Assembly: GCA_016700175.1 (NCBI GenBank)
Contig: CP065003.1
Span: 4,226,001-4,290,000 of the forward strand
Direction of reading: 5' to 3'
Source of the DNA: Acidobacteriota bacterium
GTDB taxonomy: Bacteria; Acidobacteriota; Blastocatellia; Pyrinomonadales; Pyrinomonadaceae
Length of the DNA stretch: 64,000 bases
This document shows, one piece after another, positions 40,534 to 48,611 of the stretch. The stretch's first letter is position 1. Each line of letters begins with the position of its first letter. The position numbers were made by a program, and so were the translations under genes. The notes beneath the pieces are model-generated. The model was not told where the DNA came from. It made no database searches and worked only from the letters and a program-made list of their open reading frames with translations.

Positions 40534-41010
40534 TCATTCAGACGAAGTCGCGGTGTAATCCTTCTTTCCGCCCGTCTTCTCGACCAGCCGGATTCCGGTG
40601 ATCGCTATGTCCTTCTGGACCGCCTTGCACATGTCGTAAATGGTCAGGGCCGCGACAGAGACCGCAGTCAGAGCTTCCATCTCGACGCCCGTCCGATCAG
40701 TTGTAACGGCGGTCGCGGTTAAAAGGACGCCGTCATCACGGAGTTCCGCGGTGACGTCGAGTTTCGCAAGCGCAAGCTGATGGCACAACGGGATCAGCTC
40801 GGCGGTCTTCTTGCCTCCCATTATCCCGGCGATCCTCGCGATCTCCAGCGGATCACCCTTTGGAGTTTCTTTCGTTCTGATCAGCCCCACGGTTTCAGCG
40901 CTGAGCTCCACAAAACCGGTCGCGACCGCGGTTCTTCTTGTCGTTTCTTTCTCGGAAACGTCCACCATCGAGATCCTTCCTTCCTTGTCGTAATGCGAAA
41001 GTTCCTTCAT
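40534..41010 (-). CDS. moaC: Cyclic pyranopterin monophosphate synthase
   Basis: Second enzyme of molybdenum cofactor synthesis. It has 158 residues. LSHYDKEGRISMVDVSEKETTRRTAVATG, GGKKTAELIPLCHQLAL (active-site region), GVEMEALTAVSVAALTIYDMCKA and the C-terminal KTGGKKDY are all diagnostic. It follows moeA with a 14-base gap on the minus strand, a small moeA-moaC operon. Confidence 0.97.
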   Translation of the reverse strand: MKELSHYDKEGRISMVDVSEKETTRRTAVATGFVELSAETVGLIRTKETPKGDPLEIARIAGIMGGKKTAELIPLCHQLALAKLDVTAELRDDGVLLTATAVTTDRTGVEMEALTAVSVAALTIYDMCKAVQKDIAITGIRLVEKTGGKKDYTATSSE

Positions 41011-41024
41011 CTCTAGCCCGCCTT

Positions 41025-42215
41025 TCAGAAAAAATATACCTCCGCAGTATCGCCCTTTCGAAGCCCGGAGTCGGCGGGCACGGATGCGATCGCATCGGCA
41101 CTCGCGAACGTGACGAAGTTCGAAGAGCCCGAAAATTTCAGCGATTCGACGATCATCCTGCCGTCTTCACGAAACCCCGTTTTGACGGGGAGAAGTCCGT
41201 GCCTGCCTTTCGCGCCCTTTATGTCGTGAGTTACCTCGGCGAAACCGCTTCTCAGTTCGGGATCGGAAGCACCCTGCGCTAGCAAAAGCGCGGTCCGCAC
41301 GAAGACGAGGAACGTGACCGCGATCGACACGGGGTTTCCGGGGAGCCCGAAAACGCACTTGTCTTTGGAAGTCGCAAAGACCGTCGGCTTGCCCGGCTTC
41401 AGCGCAATTTTCTCGAAGTGGATCTCTGCGCCGAGATCCTTCAGGACCGGTTTCGTGAAATCGTAATCGCCGACCGAAACGCCTCCCGAGATCACAAGGA
41501 AATCGCATTGATCGAGCGCTTTGGAGATCGAAGTCCGCAATCCTTCAGGATCGTCCGGGGCGATCGGGAGAACCGAAACATCCGCAAGGTCTGAAGCAAA
41601 GGCCGAGAGCATCGCGGAATTCGAGTTTCGGATCTGGTCCGGCCCCGGCTTTTCAGAAACATCGACGATCTCGGATCCGGTGGAGAGGATGGCAAGCCTG
41701 GGAGATCGCGCGGCTTTCACGCTCGAATAGCCGAACGCCGCGAGGCTCGCGACCATCGCCCGCGTGATCCTTTCGCCGGCCGGGATCACGATTTCACCTT
41801 CGCGTATCTCCGCGCCTGTCTTCACGATGTTCTTCCCGGCTTTCGCGCTCTCGAGGATCGTGACCGACGAGCCGTTCGCCTCGGCGAGTTCGATCTGCTG
41901 GACTGCGTCCGCACCCTTCGGAACACGCGCTCCCGTCATCGTCTTGACGGTCTGCCCACGTTCCAGAACACCGTCCCAGCCTCTTCCCGCCGCGGATTCT
42001 CCGATCAGATCCAGCGTCACTGGCGCCTCCGATGTATCGGTCGAGATCACGGCATAGCCGTCCATCTGCGAACGGTCGAACGGCGGAAGGTCGAGGTCCG
42101 CTTTCACATCCTCCGCGAGAACACGGCCGACGCAGACTCCGAGACGAACCTCTTCCGTGCCCAACTTTCTTATCTTCGAGCGGACAATGTCCCTGGCTTC
42201 TTCGATAGTGATCAT
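41025..42215 (-). CDS. moeA: Molybdopterin molybdenumtransferase
   Basis: Inserts molybdate into adenylated molybdopterin. It has 396 residues from the ATG at 42215 (MITIEEARDIVRSKIRKLGT); the frame is open upstream to 42320 but that part is not family-like. Blocks: DLPPFDRSQMDGYAV, MTGARVPKGADAVQQIE, LAILSTGSEIV, ISGGVSVGDYDFTKPVL and VFGLPGNPVS. It is divergent from the acyl-CoA dehydrogenase gene and cotranscribed with moaC. Confidence 0.96.
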   Translation of the reverse strand: MITIEEARDIVRSKIRKLGTEEVRLGVCVGRVLAEDVKADLDLPPFDRSQMDGYAVISTDTSEAPVTLDLIGESAAGRGWDGVLERGQTVKTMTGARVPKGADAVQQIELAEANGSSVTILESAKAGKNIVKTGAEIREGEIVIPAGERITRAMVASLAAFGYSSVKAARSPRLAILSTGSEIVDVSEKPGPDQIRNSNSAMLSAFASDLADVSVLPIAPDDPEGLRTSISKALDQCDFLVISGGVSVGDYDFTKPVLKDLGAEIHFEKIALKPGKPTVFATSKDKCVFGLPGNPVSIAVTFLVFVRTALLLAQGASDPELRSGFAEVTHDIKGAKGRHGLLPVKTGFREDGRMIVESLKFSGSSNFVTFASADAIASVPADSGLRKGDTAEVYFF

Positions 42216-42290
42216 CCGGCGGTTTATCGGCGCAAACGGCCCGTTAGCGCACCGTGCGTCAATCGCGCAAACAGGATCAAAGTGATAGAC

Positions 42291-42319
42291 TTGAGAAGCA
42301 ATACTCAAACAATTTAACA
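42291..42319 (+). promoter_or_regulatory. Possible promoter for acyl-CoA dehydrogenase
   Basis: TTGAGA (42291-42296), 17-base spacer, TTAACA (42314-42319), about 31 bases before the GTG start and located in the divergent gap with moeA. Both hexamers are partial matches. Confidence 0.35.
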
Positions 42320-42349
42320 CACTTCAAAAACAGAGAGGACTGATTACAA

Positions 42350-43561
42350 GTGATCGATCTTGAACTTACTGAAGACCACATCGCGCTGCAGAACACCGTC
42401 CGGGAATTCGTTAAGGGCGAGGTGGAACCGTATATCAAAGAGTGGGACGAGAAGCAGCATTTCGAGCGCTCGATCTTCGGAAAGATGGGCGAACTCGGGC
42501 TCCTTGGCGTCTGCATACCTGAAGAATACGGCGGAGCGGGGTTTGATTACATCTCGCTCGGCCTTGTCTGCGAGGAGCTCGAAGCATGCGACACGTTCCT
42601 GCGTGTCGTTATGAGCGTGCACGTCGGCCTGAACTCCTTGACGCTTCTGACCTGGGGAAGCGAGCAACAGAAGCAGAAATACCTCGCTCCTCAGGCGAGA
42701 GGCGAGAAACTCGCCACTTTTGGTCTGACCGAGCCGAACGCGGGATCGGACGTCATCGGGATGCGCTCGACTGCGCGCAGGGACGGCGACGACTGGATCC
42801 TGAATGGCGAGAAGATGTGGATCTCGCTGGGCAATACGGCGGACCATTTCCTTTTCTTCTGCTGGACCGACGAAGAGAAAATGAAGGTCCGCGATCACTC
42901 GGGGTTGAGCTGCTTCATCGTCGAACGTTCGATGGAGGGCTTCTCGTCAGGTACGCTCCACGGCAAGATGGGAATTCGCGCGGGCGACACCGGCTACTTC
43001 AGCCTTCAGGATGTGCGCGTGCCGGCTGAGAACATGGTCGGCAAGGAAGGCGAAGGATTCAAGATCGCTATGTTCTCGCTCGAGAACGGCCGGTACACGG
43101 TCGCGTCGGGAGCGACGGGCGTGATCCGTGCGTCGCGCGATGCTTCGATCGCCTACGCGAACACACGCGAGGTTCAGGGCCGGACGATCGCGAATTTCCA
43201 GCTTGTGAAGCAAAAGATCGCCGAGATGGAAGCCGATTACGAGATGTGCCGGCTGCTTTGGCTGAAGGCCGGGTGGCTGAAGAACGAGGGTCTTTCCTCG
43301 ACGAGGGCGGCAAGCCTCGCGAAATGGCAGGCGACCGTTCGCAGCGAAAAGGCGGCTTCGATGGCCATCGAGGTGCACGGCGCGAACGGCTACACGAACG
43401 ACTATCCGGTCGAACGGTACTTGAGAAACTGCAAGGCGGCGGTAATTTACGAGGGTACCCGCGACATTCACACGCTAATGCAGGCCGACTGGGCGCTCGG
43501 GCTTAAGAAGGAACCGAGTGCACGCGTCTCGCTTCCGGCGTACAAGGTGAAGGGAGCTTGA
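42350..43561 (+). CDS. Acyl-CoA dehydrogenase
   Basis: Flavoenzyme for the alpha,beta-desaturation of acyl-CoA. It has 403 residues, starting GTG (MIDLELTEDHIALQNTVREF) after a GAGAGGA ribosome-binding site. FGLTEPNAGSDVIGMRSTARRDGDDWILNGEKMWIS is the FAD/substrate signature. The catalytic base is the Glu in AVIYEGTRDIH. A C-terminal tail of ~20 residues goes beyond the core. The exact chain-length class cannot be told. A repeat-rich spacer follows. Confidence 0.93.
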   Translation: MIDLELTEDHIALQNTVREFVKGEVEPYIKEWDEKQHFERSIFGKMGELGLLGVCIPEEYGGAGFDYISLGLVCEELEACDTFLRVVMSVHVGLNSLTLLTWGSEQQKQKYLAPQARGEKLATFGLTEPNAGSDVIGMRSTARRDGDDWILNGEKMWISLGNTADHFLFFCWTDEEKMKVRDHSGLSCFIVERSMEGFSSGTLHGKMGIRAGDTGYFSLQDVRVPAENMVGKEGEGFKIAMFSLENGRYTVASGATGVIRASRDASIAYANTREVQGRTIANFQLVKQKIAEMEADYEMCRLLWLKAGWLKNEGLSSTRAASLAKWQATVRSEKAASMAIEVHGANGYTNDYPVERYLRNCKAAVIYEGTRDIHTLMQADWALGLKKEPSARVSLPAYKVKGA

Positions 43562-44010
43562 AGAAGTAAAGAGTAATGAGTGCTGAGGCGGAACGAACGC
43601 GTCCCGCGTGCAGTGAGCGAAGCGAAGAATAGCGTCGTTACTAAGATCTCGATCAAAGCACGATGAGGATAAGGGGCGATCGGACAAGTTCCGGTCGCCC
43701 CTAAACATATCGCTTCGGCCGATCCGGATCGCGGAATTTGAAGTGCGAAGCGCGCGGGCCGGACGCGGAAAAACGAACGAGAGTTGCGGCGCGCCTCCGG
43801 GGCGCGACAACTAAATTGCCACCTTTCCCCGGGTTGCGCCTACGGCTTGCCCGGGGCTATCTTCCGTAGCCGCTCCGCGGCAAAGAACTCTACAGACTGA
43901 ACCGACTGAACCGACTGAACCGACTGAACAGACCGCAACCGACTGAAAGGACTAAAACAGACCCGCCAGACCCGACAGACTCGATCGACCCGATAAACTC
44001 GCGAGACTCA
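43562..44010. repeat. Repeat-filled intergenic region after acyl-CoA dehydrogenase
   Basis: No gene is supported here. It holds a hairpin AGGGGCGAtCGGA / TCCGGTCGCCCCT (43672-43702), a palindrome CCCCGGGTTGCGCCTACGGC through CCCGGGG (43827-43856, inverse of 19265-19294), and a tandem array of a 9-10 base unit GACTGAACC from 43895 that decays gradually (GACCCGACA, GACTCGATC, GACCCGATA). The array runs right into the stop codon (44008-44010) of the minus-strand lipoprotein gene. Confidence 0.75.
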
Positions 44011-44541
44011 TGAGTCTTTCCTAACCGCGTCGAAGTCGGAGCTCTGGTTCGTCATCTTCCACTCTCCGCCTTCCTTCACGAACTTGATCATTATCCCGTT
44101 AGGATAGGTTTCCGTCGTCACGAGCGCCTCGCCCAGGTTGCCCTGGATGCGTTCGTTCACGACCTCGCATTTGGCGCCGACAGGCTCGGTCGAGAGATAT
44201 TCGGCAAGCGAGGACACGCCTTCCTCCCTCATGCTCGCCTCGAAGCTTCGGATCGTCGCCGCGGAATAGACCTTTCTCAAACCCGCCTCGTCCTTCTTGC
44301 GCATAGCATCGCAGTAGGCAGCCACGACGGGCTTCAGTGTCACGGCTTCAACCTTCTCGGCCGGCGTGGGGGTCTTCTCGATCCCGCCAAGCGGATCGTC
44401 ATCTAAAGCGTTCGAAGGCGACGCGGCATTCGATACGTTATCCGCAGTGTTCCGGTCGGAGGGAGATTCTTCCGAACCGCATCCGGAGAAATTGAGGAAC
44501 AGCGCTGCGGAAATGATAAAGAAGAAGGTCTTTGCTAACAT
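44008..44541 (-). CDS. Lipoprotein, hypothetical
   Basis: It has 177 residues from the ATG at 44541 (MLAKTFFFIISAALFLNFSG). Lipobox FSGC has the lipidated Cys at position 21. A Ser/Asn/Asp/Pro-rich linker is followed by a ~110-residue domain (VTLKPVVAAYCDAMRKKDEAGLRKVYSAATIRSFEASM, GEALVTTETYPNGIMIKFVKEGGEWKM). The pattern of a helix pair followed by a beta-sheet with a KEGGEWK strand resembles SnoaL/NTF2-like lipoproteins. Its 3' end abuts a degenerate 9-bp tandem array. Confidence 0.7.
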   Translation of the reverse strand: MLAKTFFFIISAALFLNFSGCGSEESPSDRNTADNVSNAASPSNALDDDPLGGIEKTPTPAEKVEAVTLKPVVAAYCDAMRKKDEAGLRKVYSAATIRSFEASMREEGVSSLAEYLSTEPVGAKCEVVNERIQGNLGEALVTTETYPNGIMIKFVKEGGEWKMTNQSSDFDAVRKDS

Positions 44542-44618
44542 TTGGTCATTCTCCTGCTCGTGAACCGAAAGGTACAAAGTATAAGGATTGCCTGCGCAAA
44601 AACAAGCAACACGAGGAT

Positions 44619-45143
44619 ATGCTCAACGCCGAGAAAGTTATTAAAAGACGATTCGTGATCGAGGCCCTTCCCGATCCGCTCCAGCCTTCTGACGATCATC
44701 TTCAGATCTTCGAGAACTACGTTCCGGGTACCCGACTGCGGCTTCGAAGCGTCAGGAGGCCTTCGAACGACGACAGGAGATGGTTTTTCGAGCAGAGGGA
44801 ATCGACGGGACCCGGAGTGACATCGGTCAACCGCCTGCACCTCGACCGCGCTGAATACGACTCGCTGCGGCCTTTGCGCGGACGGGAGATCAGGAAGAAC
44901 CGGTACGAGTTCAGGCAAGAGGGAGCGGTTTTCGAGATCGATGTGTTCCTGGGTGATCTGTGGGGCCTGAACCTGGCGGCCGTCAGGTTCGCAGCGCTGG
45001 CGGACGCCGACGCATTTGATCCGCCCTCTTTTTGCCTGCTCGAGGTTACCAACGATCCCGTGTTCGAGGGAAACAGCCTTGTCGAACTGGACTTCGCCGC
45101 GGTCAGGTCCGCGTTCGCAAAAGCAAAGGGCGAGAGTCTTTAA
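44619..45143 (+). CDS. CYTH-fold protein with degenerate catalytic motifs
   Basis: It has 174 residues from the ATG at 44619 (MLNAEKVIKRRFVIEALPDP). The CYTH/triphosphate-tunnel layout is seen in RRFVIEALP, TRLRLRSVRR, LHLDRAEYDSLRPL, IRKNRYEF, FEIDVFLGDLWGLNLAAVRF and LEVTNDPVFEGNSL. The ExExK signature (normally EIERKF) reads VIKRRF at 7-12, and the later AEVE strand reads AAVRF at 120-124. Several metal-binding Glu are therefore lost. It may bind a polyanion without hydrolysing it. Divergent from the lipoprotein gene. Confidence 0.65.
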   Translation: MLNAEKVIKRRFVIEALPDPLQPSDDHLQIFENYVPGTRLRLRSVRRPSNDDRRWFFEQRESTGPGVTSVNRLHLDRAEYDSLRPLRGREIRKNRYEFRQEGAVFEIDVFLGDLWGLNLAAVRFAALADADAFDPPSFCLLEVTNDPVFEGNSLVELDFAAVRSAFAKAKGESL

Positions 45144-45179
45144 GCTCCCGCCCCTGTAATTCTTCTGGATCCAGACAAG

Positions 45180-46442
45180 TTACTTGGCTCTTGGCCTCAA
45201 AGGCACGTGGCGCGTGACCGAGTCATATATCTCGAGATAGATCCTCGTCTCCCTTGGGATCAGACTTGTCCAGCCTTCGCCGCCACGCTTGATGTATCCG
45301 GGCAGCCTCGCCGGATTGGAGTTGTATCCCGCCGCCATAAGCTGTTCCTGCGTCGCGATGCCCTCCGCCATCGCGGCCTGGACGGTGCTGTTCGCGGCAA
45401 GGTCGTCCCACGTCATCTGCATATAAAGAAGCATCGCCTGCGAAGCGTTCAGGTGGTTCCGCATCCCTTCGACGAAATCGGGCATAAGGCCCACGTTCGC
45501 ATATCGCGACCGTATCATCCTGTAAGTCCAGGGGATCATCTGCACCATCCCGCCTGCTCCCGCGCTTGAGACCGCGTAACGGTAGGTCTGGCCCTCGTTC
45601 AGCGCGTAAAGCACGTAAACGTCATTGTAGATATTCGGATGGAGCTCGTTGCGGAAGCGCCAGTGGTCGACGTGCTCGACAAGCGCCAGCCTCTCGGCCA
45701 TATCCACGATCCTGGGCTGAATGTTGTAACCCTTCTCCCGCAGTTGCTCGCGCGCCGAGTTCAAGACGTTTCGGACGTAGATCCTTCCGGCATTGACCGT
45801 CTCAGGCGTTACGATCCCGGGATGGGTCGAAACATAGTAGGCCATTTCGATGAACTTTCCGCCGTTCTCCCTGGGATACTGCACGATCAGAGGCTGCTGC
45901 GGCTCGTTGTTCATGTTGTAGATGATCACTGGCGTGTTGACCCCGTTGCCGCGTATCGTCTGGATCCTGACCGTCTTTCCGCGCTCCGTTTTGTGGATCG
46001 ACTGCCTGTCCTTTGAAAGAAAGTCCTCCTTTGTCACGACCACGTAATCGAGCCTGTTCGAGTCCCAGTCGAGAAAGGCGAGCCGGACGACATCCACCGC
46101 CTGCGAATCCGGGCTCATCGCCGTTCGAAGCGGCTTGACCCTCATCTGACGCTTCGCTTCTTCGATCCTGGACCTGATCTCGCCGAAACTCAGCGTTCTC
46201 GATCCGCTTCCAGCCGCAGTCTTTTCCTCCGACGAAACCCCGTCTACGGTCTCCGCCGTTTCCGCGCCGTCATTTACGATCACGACCTTGCGCGGCTTTG
46301 GAGTCGGGCTGGTTGCCGGAGCGTTATCGGTGACGATCACCCTGGGCCGGTTGGTGCCTGTATCGGAGCTATCGGGCTGTCCGAACGCGAAAGTGGAGAG
46401 AACGGCGCAGAAAAAAAGCACGGCGGCGGATCTGAAATTCAT
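45180..46442 (-). CDS. Secreted lytic transglycosylase-like (SLT) protein
   Basis: It has 420 residues with signal peptide MNFRSAAVLFFCAVLSTFAF, cleaved near FGQ. A Thr/Pro/Lys linker follows, then a beta-rich domain (VVRLAFLDWDSNRLDYVVVTKEDF). The C-terminal SLT-type fold has YVLYALNEGQTYRYAVSSAGAGGMVQMIPWTYRMI, with Glu as catalytic candidate and an SSAGAGGMVQM motif like SxxGAxGLMQ. It would act on peptidoglycan in the periplasm. The gap from standard SLT sequences is sizeable, so activity is inferred. Confidence 0.75.
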   Translation of the reverse strand: MNFRSAAVLFFCAVLSTFAFGQPDSSDTGTNRPRVIVTDNAPATSPTPKPRKVVIVNDGAETAETVDGVSSEEKTAAGSGSRTLSFGEIRSRIEEAKRQMRVKPLRTAMSPDSQAVDVVRLAFLDWDSNRLDYVVVTKEDFLSKDRQSIHKTERGKTVRIQTIRGNGVNTPVIIYNMNNEPQQPLIVQYPRENGGKFIEMAYYVSTHPGIVTPETVNAGRIYVRNVLNSAREQLREKGYNIQPRIVDMAERLALVEHVDHWRFRNELHPNIYNDVYVLYALNEGQTYRYAVSSAGAGGMVQMIPWTYRMIRSRYANVGLMPDFVEGMRNHLNASQAMLLYMQMTWDDLAANSTVQAAMAEGIATQEQLMAAGYNSNPARLPGYIKRGGEGWTSLIPRETRIYLEIYDSVTRHVPLRPRAK

Positions 46443-46612
46443 AGTTTTTCCTGTTCGGAGAGCTTGTAGTTCGGAGGGGACTTTGTCAAAGGCCTGTCCC
46501 TGGCACGTTGGTCTTGATCTGAAGAACTGATTCGTTCTCGAATTGACGGGTTGCTGGCTGGCATTCGATTAGGTTATGCAACCCACAAGTATCCATTATG
46601 GCTATTTTCGGT

Positions 46613-46641
46613 TTGAGGTCAAGACGAACATTGGCTATAAA
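46613..46641 (+). promoter_or_regulatory. Promoter for glmM
   Basis: TTGAGG (46613-46618), 17-base spacer, TATAAA (46636-46641). It would give a leader of about 80 bases before the glmM ATG. It lies in the 285-base divergent gap with the SLT gene; nothing else is recognised in that gap. Confidence 0.5.
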
Positions 46642-46727
46642 TACAGTGACGACGGCACTTTCGGCTACCGAGTTTGCCCCCCGGCGGAAATGTCCGTCGA
46701 ATCCCGCATACCGGCAAATCCCGACAG

Positions 46728-48083
46728 ATGAGCAAGCTTTTTGGAACAGACGGAATAAGGTCCAGGGCAGGAGCGTATCCTCTGGACCGCGAAACGGTAA
46801 GAATGATCGGCTACGCGCTGACGGAACGGCTTCGCGGATCGGACGGCGAGGGGACCAGGTTCGTGACCGGCCGCGACACGCGCGAATCGGGTGCGGAGAT
46901 CGAGCATGCGATACACCGAGGGATCGCGGCAGCGAGCGGAGAAGCCGTTTCCGCGGGAGTGATAACGACTCCCGGCATCGCGTTCCTCGCCGCGCACGGA
47001 AAGTTCAATGCGGGGATCGTCATCAGCGCCTCGCACAATCCGTATGAGGACAACGGTATAAAGATATTCCTGCCGAACGGCCGCAAGCTGGACAGCGACT
47101 CGGAGCGGTTCATCGAGGCCAAGGTCGAAGCGAAGATCAAGGTTCCTGAGACCGAGGTCGTACTCGACGACTCCGGCGCGTCCGCGCTTCAGTCCAAGTA
47201 TCTTCAACATTTCGGGACCGACTTTGCGCTGCTCGATCTCGACGGCCTGATGGTGATCGCCGACTGCGCGAACGGAGCGGCGTCATTCCTCGCCCCGCTC
47301 CTGTTCAGGAAGTTTGGCGGCGATTTCGAAACGATAAATGCCGAACCGGACGGGCGGAACATAAACCGCGATTGCGGCTCGCTTCATATGGAACACCTTC
47401 GGCTCGCAGTGCTCGAGTCCGGTGCCGACATAGGGATCGCGTTTGACGGCGATGCGGACCGCGCGCTCTTTATCGACGAGGAAGGCGATGTCGTCGACGG
47501 CGACGCAATTCTTTGGATAATGGCGAACTACCTTCGCGAACGGGAGATCCTCGTCGGCGAGAAGGTTGTTGCGACCGTGATGAGCAACATAGGACTGGAG
47601 CTTGCCCTTAAAGAGACCGGGATCGAGTTGGTGCGCACCGCTGTCGGCGACAAGTACGTGCTCGACGAGCTCCTAAGCTCCGGCGCGTCACTAGGAGGCG
47701 AGCAGTCCGGACACATCATTTTTCCCTCGCGGTCGCTTGTCGGCGACGGGCTCCAGACGGCGCTTTTCCTTCTCGAGGCGATGACCGAAACGGGAAGGCC
47801 TCTATCCAGGCTCGCGGAGGGATTTGTCTCGTATCCCCAGGTCCTCGTTAACGTGAAGGTGCGTGAAAAGGTGCCGTTCGAGGAGATCGAGTCTGTGAAG
47901 GATGCCGCCGGAGAGATCGAATCCGAACTGGACGGAACCGGACGGCTCCTGCTCCGTTACAGCGGGACGGAGAACCTCGCCCGCGTGATGATCGAAGGCC
48001 GCGATCAGAACGAGATCGAAGACCTGGCGGAGAGGCTTGCATCGACGATCAGAGCCGAGATCGGAGAAGAGGAGGGTGAATGA
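46728..48083 (+). CDS. glmM: Phosphoglucosamine mutase
   Basis: Converts glucosamine-6-P to glucosamine-1-P for UDP-GlcNAc and peptidoglycan. It has 451 residues from the ATG at 46728 (MSKLFGTDGIRSRAGAYPLD). The active-site phosphoserine is in ISASHNPYEDNGIKIF, the Mg loop is DGDADRAL, the sugar-binding region is GEQSGHIIF, and the phosphate loop is RYSGTENLARVMIEG. An 18-codon upstream extension is open but not family-like. It overlaps the next gene by 4 bases. Confidence 0.96.
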   Translation: MSKLFGTDGIRSRAGAYPLDRETVRMIGYALTERLRGSDGEGTRFVTGRDTRESGAEIEHAIHRGIAAASGEAVSAGVITTPGIAFLAAHGKFNAGIVISASHNPYEDNGIKIFLPNGRKLDSDSERFIEAKVEAKIKVPETEVVLDDSGASALQSKYLQHFGTDFALLDLDGLMVIADCANGAASFLAPLLFRKFGGDFETINAEPDGRNINRDCGSLHMEHLRLAVLESGADIGIAFDGDADRALFIDEEGDVVDGDAILWIMANYLREREILVGEKVVATVMSNIGLELALKETGIELVRTAVGDKYVLDELLSSGASLGGEQSGHIIFPSRSLVGDGLQTALFLLEAMTETGRPLSRLAEGFVSYPQVLVNVKVREKVPFEEIESVKDAAGEIESELDGTGRLLLRYSGTENLARVMIEGRDQNEIEDLAERLASTIRAEIGEEEGE

Positions 48084-48385
48084 AAACCGGCCGCTTCACC
48101 GTTCTCTATCGATGGAGGCTTCGCGAGGGGTCCGAAAGGAAATTCGTTGACGCTTGGACGGAAGTGACCGAGTATCACCTGGCAAACTCCGGATCGTTCG
48201 GCTCAAGGCTTCACAAGGGGAACGACGGCACTTGGTACGCGTATGCGCAATGGCCTTCCCAGGAAGCCAGGCAGAGGGCGTTCTCAGGAGATGAACTCGA
48301 AGGCGCGGCAGACGCGATGTCTCAGTGCGTTGAAGAGAGATTTCCGGAAGTCCTGCTTTCGGTTGAATCGGACCTGCTGAGGTGA
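48080..48385 (+). CDS. Antibiotic biosynthesis monooxygenase (ABM)-fold protein
   Basis: It has 101 residues. A ferredoxin-like ABM pattern is seen: FTVLYRWRLREGSERKFVDAWTEVTEYHLA, then GSFGSRLHKGNDGTWYAYAQWPSQEARQRAF. Such small dimeric proteins are often unassigned enzymes or heme/quinone binders. Its ATGA overlaps the glmM stop, so it is cotranslated, but no functional link is evident. Confidence 0.7.
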   Translation: MKTGRFTVLYRWRLREGSERKFVDAWTEVTEYHLANSGSFGSRLHKGNDGTWYAYAQWPSQEARQRAFSGDELEGAADAMSQCVEERFPEVLLSVESDLLR

Positions 48386-48451
48386 TCCGTTAGTCCGGCG
48401 CAAAGAAACGCTTGCCGTTCTCTGTCGCCGAATGTATATTTGAGGCCTCGG

Positions 48452-48595
48452 GACGCGGGTCCTCCCGCGTCTCTCGCGGCAGCCGGGGTGAGGACGGCTG
48501 TCGCTATTCAGCAGGTGCGGTACGCTCCCACGTTGCTTCACCTGCTAAATTTCTGAATATGAATGAGCCGGCCGGCACGCTTAGTCCGCCGGCTC
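48452..48595 (+). promoter_or_regulatory. Three hairpins in the aroB leader
   Basis: (1) GACGCGGG-TCCT-CCCGCGTC (48452-48471), perfect 8 bp. (2) AGCAGGTG (48510-48517) with CACCTGCT (48539-48546). (3) GAGCCGGC (48565-48572) with GCCGGCTC (48588-48595), 16 bases before the aroB ATG. They occupy the 226-base gap after the ABM gene. Either repeat DNA or a structured leader; no clear poly-U follows any of them. Confidence 0.45.
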
Positions 48596-48611
48596 TTGCA
48601 ATTCTCCGCCG

